A DNA stretch of 56,596 nucleotides from Clostridia bacterium (lineage in GTDB: Bacteria > Bacillota > Clostridia > Oscillospirales > CAG-272). The notes below the pieces were generated by a model. That model saw only the letters and a program-made list of their open reading frames with translations, did not search any database and was not told the DNA's origin. The DNA is taken from the NCBI GenBank assembly GCA_017415805.1, contig JAFQEC010000005.1:1-56596 (forward strand). The letters run 5' to 3'. The translations under genes were made by a program, and so were the position numbers. Positions 50,786 through 56,596 of the stretch are shown in pieces (position 1 is the stretch's first letter; each line of letters starts with the position of its first letter).

Positions 50786-52631
50786 TCCCGGATTTGGCGG
50801 CGGTGGCGGCGGACTTGGCAACGCCCGCAGCCTGCGCAGCACCACACAGGATCAAGCACAGACCAAGGCCACCAAGCGCCGCGTGCTGCGGCGTATGGGA
50901 CGGTATCTCTTTGCGCACCCCGTTACGGTGGTGATCGCCTTTTTGCTCATGCTCTCATCCAACCTGCTCGCGCTCGCGGGCCCCACGCTCTCGGGCAGAG
51001 CGATCGACGCGATCGCAAGCACGGCAGGGGTAGATTTCCCCACCGTTTGGCACTATACGCTGTTGCTCATCGTATTTTATTCCCTCTCCGCGCTCCTTTC
51101 CTATATCCTCGCCGTGGTGATGGTGCGCCTTGGACAGCGCATCGTTTACACCATCCGCCGCGAGGTCTTTGAGCACCTCACAACGCTCCCCGTCGTCTAT
51201 TTTGATACGCACCCCACGGGTGACATCATCAGCCGCATCTCCTACGATATCGACACCCTCAACGCCTCGCTCTCGCACGATCTGTTGCAGGTCTGCGCCA
51301 GCGTCATCACGGTGGTGGGTGCGCTTGGCATGATGCTGACCATCTCGCCGCTTCTGATCCTCGTGTTCGCCATCACGCTCCCCGCCTCGATCCTGTTCAC
51401 ACGCTATAAAACGCGGCGCATCCGCCCGCTGTTCAAGGCGCGCTCCATGAGGCTCGGCGCGCTCAACGGCTATGCCGAGGAGATGCTCTCGGGCCAAAAG
51501 ACCATCCGCGCCTATTCGCGTGAGCAGGTGATCCTCTCGCGCTTTGATGCACGCAACGAGGAGGCGGCCGAGGCACATTACCGCGCCGACTGGCACGGTG
51601 CCATCATCGGCCCGTCGGTGAATTTCATCAACAACCTCTCGCTCGCGCTCATCACGGTCTTTGGCGGCATCCTGTTTTTGCTCAGCAGCACACGGCCCGA
51701 TCTGCCCGCCGTCTTTTTCATCACCATCGGCGGCGTTTCCTCCTTCGTGCAGTATTCGCGCAAATTCGCAGGCCCGATCAACGAGCTGGCCAATATCGTC
51801 AGCGAGCTGCAATCGGGCATGGCCGCGGCCGAGCGCGTCTTCCGCCTGATCGACGAGAAGCCCGAAGCCCCCGACGCTCCCGACGCAACCGTGCTCACCG
51901 CCGTACAGGGCGAAGTGGAGTTTGACGGCGTGCGCTTTGGCTATCTCCCCGAGCGCACCGTGCTCCACGACCTATCACTCCGCGTCCGCCCCGGCATGAC
52001 CGTGGCCATTGTCGGCCCGACGGGCGCGGGCAAATCGACCGTGATCAACCTGCTCATGCGCTTTTACGACGTGAACGACGGCACGGTCAAGATCGACGGG
52101 CACGAGCTGCGCGACCTCACGCGCGCGTCCTTGCGCAGTGCGTTCACCATGGTGCTGCAAGATACGTGGCTCTTTCACGGCACCATCCGCGAGAACATTA
52201 CCTACGGCCGCGAGAGCGCGACCGATGACGAGGTCGTCGCGGCGGCCCGCGCGGCACACATCCACGATTATATCCTCTCCCTGCCGCGGAGCTATGACAC
52301 CGTCCTCTCGGACAACGGCGTGAACATCTCCAAGGGACAGCGACAGCTCATCACCATCGCGCGCGCCATGCTGTCGCGTGCGCCCATGCTGATCTTGGAC
52401 GAGGCCACCTCCAACGTGGATTCCCGCACCGAGCAGCTGATCCAATCCGCAATGAAGGAGCTCGCGCAGGGGCGCACGTCGTTTGTGATCGCGCACCGCC
52501 TCTCGACCATTCAGAGTGCCGACGTGATCCTGGTGATCCGCGACGGCCGCGTGACCGAGGCGGGCAATCACGACGCACTCATGGCGGCGGGCGGCTTCTA
52601 CGCATCGCTGTACAACGCACAGTTCACATAA
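50769..52631 (+). CDS. ABC exporter half-transporter, partner chain
   Basis: About 620 residues. A Gly-rich, basic N-terminal tail (FGGGGGGLGN) precedes six membrane helices and the ATPase domain. Walker A is GPTGAGKST, Walker B has the catalytic Glu (MLILDEATSNVD) and the switch His is present (IAHRLST). The signature is degenerate: ISKGQRQL instead of LSGGQ. With the partner this gives one consensus and one degenerate ATP site. I chose GTG 50769 (17-base overlap with the upstream gene) after a G-rich site; TTG 50778 is an alternative start. Confidence 0.92.
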   Translation: MRSLNNPGFGGGGGGLGNARSLRSTTQDQAQTKATKRRVLRRMGRYLFAHPVTVVIAFLLMLSSNLLALAGPTLSGRAIDAIASTAGVDFPTVWHYTLLLIVFYSLSALLSYILAVVMVRLGQRIVYTIRREVFEHLTTLPVVYFDTHPTGDIISRISYDIDTLNASLSHDLLQVCASVITVVGALGMMLTISPLLILVFAITLPASILFTRYKTRRIRPLFKARSMRLGALNGYAEEMLSGQKTIRAYSREQVILSRFDARNEEAAEAHYRADWHGAIIGPSVNFINNLSLALITVFGGILFLLSSTRPDLPAVFFITIGGVSSFVQYSRKFAGPINELANIVSELQSGMAAAERVFRLIDEKPEAPDAPDATVLTAVQGEVEFDGVRFGYLPERTVLHDLSLRVRPGMTVAIVGPTGAGKSTVINLLMRFYDVNDGTVKIDGHELRDLTRASLRSAFTMVLQDTWLFHGTIRENITYGRESATDDEVVAAARAAHIHDYILSLPRSYDTVLSDNGVNISKGQRQLITIARAMLSRAPMLILDEATSNVDSRTEQLIQSAMKELAQGRTSFVIAHRLSTIQSADVILVIRDGRVTEAGNHDALMAAGGFYASLYNAQFT

Positions 52632-52646
52632 GCGAGGAAACGGGTC

Positions 52647-54080
52647 ATGAAAATTGCATTGTTTGCCCTGAACGCCTCGTGGTCGCACGCCGCGCTCTCG
52701 GTGCGGTGTCTTGCCGACGCGCTGCGCGCCGCCGACCTTTGCGACGTGCGCGTCATCGAGGGGAATCTGCGCGACCGTACGCGCTCCTTGCTCGAATTAC
52801 TTTACAACGAAAATGCCGACGTGTACGGCTTTTCCTGCTACATCTGGAACGTCACCGAGCAGCTCGCGCTCGCCCAAAGCCTGCACGCTCTGCGCCCTGC
52901 CGCGCGCATTGTGCTCGGCGGCCCGGAGGTGTCGTTTGCCACCGAACGGTATGAAAATCTCACCTATATCGACCATATTATTACGGGCGAGGGCGAGGTG
53001 GCGCTGCCCGCGCTTGTGCGTGCACTGGAACGGGGCGAGCAGCCGCCCCGCGTGATCGCGGGCACGCCCGATCCCAATTTCACCGCACGCGGCATCCATT
53101 ACGGCGCAGACACGGCGCAAACGCTGGTGTACTATGAATCCGCGCGCGGCTGCCCCTTCTCCTGCGCCTTCTGTCTCTCATCGGCCTCGTCGGGCGTGCG
53201 CGCCAAAAGCGCCGCCGACACGCTGGACGACCTTCTGGAATTTGAGCGCATCCCCCACCCCGTCACGGTCAAGCTGGTGGATCGCACCTTTAACGCAAGC
53301 CCCGCGCGCGCCAAGGCGATCTGGCAAGGATTACTGGACAAACGGTATACGAAATGCTACCATTTTGAGGTTTGCGCCGACCTCTTGGACGAGGAGTCCT
53401 TTGCGCTGCTCGCGCGCTTCCCTGCGGGTAAGGTGCGTCTGGAGATCGGACTGCAAAGCACCAATGCGCGCACACTCGCCGCCATCGGCAGAAGGCAAAC
53501 GCCAAGCGCGGTGCTGGCCGCCGCAAAGCGGCTGATGCAAGCGGGCAATCTGCACGTGCATCTTGACCTCATCGCAGGGCTGCCGCACGAGGATTACGCG
53601 AGCTTCGCGCGCTCGTTTGATGCCGCATACGATGCCTGCCACGTGCTCCAGCTCGGGTTTTTGAAGCTCCTGCACGGCACGCGATTGCGGCGTGATGCGG
53701 ACAAGCACGGCATCGTGTTTGAGCAAGAACCCCCTTACACGGTGCTCAAAACCGCCGCGCTTTCCTTTGAGGAGCTCTCGCGCCTGCACGCCATTTCGGA
53801 TCTCACGGAGCGACTGCGCGACAGCGGCCGTTTTCCGCACACTCTTGCATTTTTCCGCACCGTTATCGACTCACCCTTTGCATTTTACGAGCAGCTGACC
53901 GACCATATCGCACGCGCCGACGGGCGCGAGCTGCACCGCATCGGCCAGCGCGATCTGTTCTTGCTGCTCTCCTTGTTTGGCAAGGCCATCCTGCCCGAAG
54001 CGCGGCACGCCGCGCTCTCCGAGGCGCTTCGCGCCGATTTTGCGCTGTCTGAAGCACGCAAACCACCAAAAGAACTTTGA
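52647..54080 (+). CDS. B12-binding radical SAM protein with DUF4080
   Basis: A 477-residue protein. Residues ~1-140 form a cobalamin-binding-like domain (LFALNASWSHAAL, YGFSCYIWNVTEQLALA, IVLGGPEV). The radical SAM [4Fe-4S] motif is CPFSCAFC (about 168-175). The last ~130 residues correspond to DUF4080. It has all family landmarks, but the reaction is unknown for this subfamily. GAGGAAACGGGTC lies upstream. It follows the ABC gene by 15 bases and precedes the SDR by 14, so all may be in one transcript. Confidence 0.92.
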   Translation: MKIALFALNASWSHAALSVRCLADALRAADLCDVRVIEGNLRDRTRSLLELLYNENADVYGFSCYIWNVTEQLALAQSLHALRPAARIVLGGPEVSFATERYENLTYIDHIITGEGEVALPALVRALERGEQPPRVIAGTPDPNFTARGIHYGADTAQTLVYYESARGCPFSCAFCLSSASSGVRAKSAADTLDDLLEFERIPHPVTVKLVDRTFNASPARAKAIWQGLLDKRYTKCYHFEVCADLLDEESFALLARFPAGKVRLEIGLQSTNARTLAAIGRRQTPSAVLAAAKRLMQAGNLHVHLDLIAGLPHEDYASFARSFDAAYDACHVLQLGFLKLLHGTRLRRDADKHGIVFEQEPPYTVLKTAALSFEELSRLHAISDLTERLRDSGRFPHTLAFFRTVIDSPFAFYEQLTDHIARADGRELHRIGQRDLFLLLSLFGKAILPEARHAALSEALRADFALSEARKPPKEL

Positions 54081-54094
54081 AAAGGAGCTTTTTT

Positions 54095-54814
54095 ATGCGA
54101 CATGTTTTGATCTCGGGCGGCTCGCGCGGCATTGGTGCCGCGCTGGTACGCGCCTTTTGCGCCGACGGTGCGCGCGTGGCCTTTCTCTATCGCTCCGGCC
54201 ACGAAGCGGCCGCAGTACTGGCGCGTGAAACGGGTGCTTGTGCCATTTGCTGCGACGTCTGTGACCCCGAAGCCGTGACCGCAGCGGTCGCACAGGCGCG
54301 CGATGCGCTGGGCGGCGACGTGGACGTGCTGGTCAACAATGCGGGCGTGGCGCACATCGCCCTCTCGCGCGACGTGGACGATGCCACGTGGCGCCGCCTC
54401 TTGGACACCAACCTCTCGGGCGCATTTTACCTTGCGCGCGCCGTACAGGGCGCGATGATCCGCCAAGGCTTCGGGCGCATTGTCAACATTGGCTCGATGT
54501 GGGGCAAGGTCGGTGCCTCGTGTGAGGTGCCCTACTCCGCCGCCAAGGCGGGGCTGCGCGGACTTACTATGTCCCTTGCCAAGGAGCTCGGCCCCTCGGG
54601 CATCACTGTCAATTGCGTCGAGCCCGGCGTGATCGACACCGAAATGAACGCCGCGCTGGACGCCGAAACGCGCGCCGCGCTCGTAGCCGAAACACCCCTC
54701 TCGCGCATCGGCACCCCCGACGACGTGGTGGCCGCCGTGCGCTTCTTTGCCTCGGACGCCGCATCCTTCATCACCGGCCAGTGCCTCGGCGTGGACGGCG
54801 GCTTTGCGATCTGA
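54095..54814 (+). CDS. short-chain dehydrogenase/reductase (FabG-like)
   Basis: A 239-residue SDR. It has the cofactor motif SGGSRGIGAAL, NNAGVAH, catalytic Ser in NIGSMWGK, and YSAAK with the Tyr-x3-Lys pair. The C-terminal ITGQCLGVDGGF end is classic for FabG-like enzymes. It likely reduces a 3-oxoacyl-ACP or other ketone with NAD(P)H; the substrate cannot be set from sequence. The ATG at 54095 has AAAGGAG 8 bases upstream and gives MRHVLISGG. Confidence 0.92.
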   Translation: MRHVLISGGSRGIGAALVRAFCADGARVAFLYRSGHEAAAVLARETGACAICCDVCDPEAVTAAVAQARDALGGDVDVLVNNAGVAHIALSRDVDDATWRRLLDTNLSGAFYLARAVQGAMIRQGFGRIVNIGSMWGKVGASCEVPYSAAKAGLRGLTMSLAKELGPSGITVNCVEPGVIDTEMNAALDAETRAALVAETPLSRIGTPDDVVAAVRFFASDAASFITGQCLGVDGGFAI

Positions 54815-54830
54815 CCTTCATTATTATGCA

Positions 54831-54859
54831 AAAAAAGACCGCCCATGGCGGTCTTTTTT
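54831..54859. terminator. bidirectional terminator between SDR and XRE gene
   Basis: A perfect 13-bp stem (54831-54843 with 54847-54859, loop CAT) starts with A6 and ends with T6, serving both convergent genes. Its last two bases overlap the XRE stop codon. Confidence 0.92.
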
Positions 54860-55067
54860 ATTTTTCTTCGTTTGTCAATCCCAAAATATAGTCTGCGCTC
54901 ACCCCGTAATACACACAAAGCGTCAGCAAATGGCGAATCGGCAATTCGTTTGCACCGCGCTCATATCGGGCATACATCGTCTGCGAGGTTCCCAGCAGTT
55001 GTGCGATTTCGGTTTGCGTTTTATCGTGATCCTCGCGTAGATCCCGTATACGCTTGACGTAGTCCAT
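54858..55067 (-). CDS. small XRE-family regulator
   Basis: A 69-residue protein that is essentially one Cro/CI-type helix-turn-helix: RIRDLREDHDKTQTEIAQLL, then GTSQTMYARYERGANELPI, then LLTLCVYYGVSADYILGLT. It is the size of many phage-like or toxin-antitoxin-associated repressors. The ATG at 55067 has GGAG 8 bases upstream; an upstream in-frame start at 55133 has poor signals and lies in the operator area. It is divergent from the second XRE gene. Confidence 0.9.
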   Translation of the reverse strand: MDYVKRIRDLREDHDKTQTEIAQLLGTSQTMYARYERGANELPIRHLLTLCVYYGVSADYILGLTNEEK

Positions 55068-55100
55068 AAGCATTTCTCCACGTTTGGTTGTATTGATTCC

Positions 55101-55155
55101 ATTATATAAAGTAAATATATTTACTATTGACATTAGTAAATATTTGTACTAAAAT
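55101..55155. promoter_or_regulatory. divergent promoter and operator region of the two XRE genes
   Basis: The plus-strand promoter is TTGACA (55127-55132), 17 bases, TAAAAT (55150-55155). A TATAAT on the minus strand lies at 55106-55101. A perfect 16-base palindrome AGTAAATATATTTACT (55110-55125) covers the minus-strand promoter, and a near-palindrome TAGTAAATATTTGTACTA (55134-55151) covers the plus-strand spacer. The two sites start 24 bases apart. Confidence 0.75.
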
Positions 55156-55203
55156 AAATATGACAATCAGGAAAAAGATACTGCACGCACCAAATACAAC
55201 CAA

Positions 55204-55248
55204 AGGTGGCAAAACTCAACCAACCGATGGTTGAATTGCGCCACCTTC
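55204..55248 (+). promoter_or_regulatory. nested leader hairpin of the second XRE gene
   Basis: AAGGTGGC (55204-55211) pairs with GCCACCTT (55241-55248), and inside TCAACCA pairs with TGGTTGA (55217-55223 and 55229-55235). No T run follows. It lies 41 bases upstream of the start codon. Confidence 0.5.
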
Positions 55249-55289
55249 TGTGGCAAAATGGAATCACCAAAACAAAAAGGAGAAGGCAT

Positions 55290-56186
55290 ATGACAATTGG
55301 ACAAAAACTCGCAGCTTACCGAAAATTAGCAGGACTGACACAGCAACAGCTAGGCGATCAGCTCAACATCAGTGCGCAGGCGGTCTCAAAATGGGAGAAT
55401 GATCAGGCGCAGCCGGATCTTGGAACCATGCGCATCCTCGCGGGGCTATATAAGGTATCAGTAGACGACCTGCTCGATCCCGACAGCGTCCCGCACATCC
55501 CTGCCGAAGAGCCCGCAAGCGAAGAGAGCGCCGCCACCGCGGCCACCATGCCGATCGGCTTTTGCAAGCAGTGCGGCATCGCCGTCACGGAGGAGAACCT
55601 CGGTGCGACCGAGCCTGTGATCATCTGCAAGAAATGCAAAAAGGCCGCGGAGGAGGCCGCCGAGCGCGCCGAAAAGCGGGCGAAGGAGGAGGCCGCCCGC
55701 AAGGCCGCCCACCAAAAGCAGGAGCGTCGCGCCCGCAAAGAGCGCTATAAGAACCGCTTGCTCATCAGCTTGACTGTGGCAGGCATCGTGGCTACCGTGT
55801 TCCTGATCATTATGATCATCGGAATGACCGCCTACTTCAATGCAGGCATGGTGGTGTTTACCCTCATCGGTACATATATGGTTTTTGCGTTCGTTTCCTG
55901 TCTGTTTTACGATTGCTTCGTACAAGAGGTCGTAGTGGATTGGTTTGGCAAAAGCGTGCAACTGCCCGGACTGATCTTTACCTTTGATCTGGACGGGTGC
56001 CTGTGGCTGATCGGCATGAAGATCCTGTTCTGGCTCATCGGACTGCTCTTCGGCATTGTCACGGGTATCATCGGCATTACACTGGGTCTGATTTGCGCTC
56101 CCTTTGTATTCCCCTATGTTATGTCGAAATTGAAGGATGCGATCCGCAATGAGAAAAAGTGCGATCTGATCGACGATTGCGTGTGA
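55290..56186 (+). CDS. XRE-family protein with zinc ribbon, charged helix and membrane helices
   Basis: A 298-residue protein. Residues 1-60 are a Cro/CI-type helix-turn-helix (IGQKLAAYRKLAGLTQQQLG, SAQAVSKWENDQAQPDL). A Pro/Glu-rich linker leads to a probable zinc ribbon (FCKQCGIAV and IICKKCKK). A Lys/Ala/Glu-rich helix (about 115-160) follows, then four hydrophobic segments, so it is probably a membrane-bound regulator or sensor. The ATG at 55290 has AAGGAGA 7-8 bases upstream. Its partner, signal and target are unknown. Confidence 0.85.
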   Translation: MTIGQKLAAYRKLAGLTQQQLGDQLNISAQAVSKWENDQAQPDLGTMRILAGLYKVSVDDLLDPDSVPHIPAEEPASEESAATAATMPIGFCKQCGIAVTEENLGATEPVIICKKCKKAAEEAAERAEKRAKEEAARKAAHQKQERRARKERYKNRLLISLTVAGIVATVFLIIMIIGMTAYFNAGMVVFTLIGTYMVFAFVSCLFYDCFVQEVVVDWFGKSVQLPGLIFTFDLDGCLWLIGMKILFWLIGLLFGIVTGIIGITLGLICAPFVFPYVMSKLKDAIRNEKKCDLIDDCV

Positions 56187-56207
56187 TTTGAATGAATGGA
56201 GATTGCT

Positions 56208-56596
56208 ATGAAAACACGGTTGATACTGGTTGTATTGCTTGCACTGCTTACAATTCTTACACTTGCGGCGTGCGATGACGGCTCCGAGCCGCCCGCAACC
56301 CCACCTGCAGCTCCGCCAACGGAGCAGAATCCCCCCGCAGAGCCTCCCGATGAATCTCTGCCTGAGATCACGGGTGTGACATTGGCGGATGCTGCCTTCA
56401 CCTACGACGGTACGGCAAAAACGATCGAGGTGCAGGGGCTTCCCGCCGGTGCGCAGGTTTCCTACACGGGCGCTACACAGACCAACGCGGGCACGTATCC
56501 CGTCACTGCGGTGGTGACCTGCGAGGGCTATCAGACCCTCACGCTCAACGCCACGCTGACCATCAACAAGGCGACCATTACGGGCATCTCGGCAAA
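56208..56596 (+). CDS. lipoprotein with MBG/YDG-type domain, cut by the window end
   Basis: The first ~129 residues are present. A signal peptide ends in lipobox LAAC (Cys22), then a Pro-rich linker (EPPATPPAAPPTEQNPPAEP), then an MBG/YDG-type beta domain starting VTLADAAFTYDGTAKTIEVQ with NAGTYPVTAVVTCEGY and the repeat end TINKATITGIS. Such domains form repeated stalks in surface proteins. It lies 21 bases after the membrane XRE gene, so the two are probably co-transcribed. The 3' end is outside the window. Confidence 0.8.
   Translation, partial: MKTRLILVVLLALLTILTLAACDDGSEPPATPPAAPPTEQNPPAEPPDESLPEITGVTLADAAFTYDGTAKTIEVQGLPAGAQVSYTGATQTNAGTYPVTAVVTCEGYQTLTLNATLTINKATITGISA

Overview
The window looks like the chromosome of a GC-rich member of the class Clostridia (Bacillota), probably a gut or anaerobic lineage near Oscillospirales or Christensenellales. 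The order rpmH-rnpA-yidD-yidC-jag-mnmE, the PyrK/PyrD pair, the split transketolase, a SpoIIIAH-like protein, flavin reductase-rubredoxin proteins and strong AGGAGG ribosome sites support this. No dnaA, rRNA, tRNA or CRISPR array was seen. Genus-level placement cannot be made by eye.

Layout. 0-2.3 kb: an nfeD-SPFH membrane operon and a repeat-filled gap. 2.3-7.5 kb: a Ca2+-type P-ATPase, glyA and a DUF445 membrane protein. 7.6-11.0 kb: a divergent SbcD/SbcC-like (YhaO/YhaN-like) nuclease pair. 11.4-16.1 kb: the conserved rpmH-to-mnmE cluster (ribosomal protein L34, RNase P protein, membrane insertion, tRNA modification); rpmH itself encodes only 44 residues. 16.3-21.4 kb: three related lipoproteins, two ending in an endonuclease/exonuclease/phosphatase (EEP) domain. 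21.7-25.9 kb: a YmdB-like phosphodiesterase, a flavin reductase-like protein, a small lipoprotein, an RNHCP protein and a two-gene transketolase. 25.9-27.4 kb: a 500-base intergenic region with a cluster of DnaA-box-like 9-mers, then dut-maf. 27.5-36.4 kb: a pyrimidine operon read as pyrC-carB-pyrK-pyrD-pyrF-pyrE-pyrB from a consensus promoter with a probable attenuator leader. 36.9-39.9 kb: an EEP protein, a flavin reductase-rubredoxin/BFD pair and a GMP synthase lacking its amidotransferase domain. 40.1-44.5 kb: holA, a phosphoribosyltransferase, aspS and a leucine-rich-repeat lipoprotein. 44.7-47.7 kb: a three-gene FAD oxidoreductase operon. 47.9-54.8 kb: a SpoIIIAH-like gene, a marR-ABC-ABC operon, a B12-binding radical SAM protein and an SDR. 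54.9-56.6 kb: two divergent XRE regulators around an AT-rich operator region and a lipoprotein cut by the window end.

The most unusual signal is a family of ~105-130-base elements (here called family B) at about 2.1, 11.1, 31.7 and 36.5 kb. Each has two conserved boxes, near CAAGGCGCACCG and GAGGAGCAACGCCG. Around them are nested stems whose sequences differ between copies but stay complementary. All four loci lie just downstream of a minus-strand stop codon, in the same orientation to that gene, and in two cases the outer stem contains the stop codon. Two loci are tandem arrays with one gene-proximal outer arm and several distal arms. This pattern fits a structured 3'-UTR or terminator-associated element, or a mobile element that targets such sites. 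I do not recognise it as a named family.

Two other interspersed repeat families occur. Family A is a double-hairpin ~50-base repeat seen at six places. Family C is the TGTCATTCTGA-type repeat near 5.1 kb. Long open frames antisense to real genes are GC-driven shadows and were left out.
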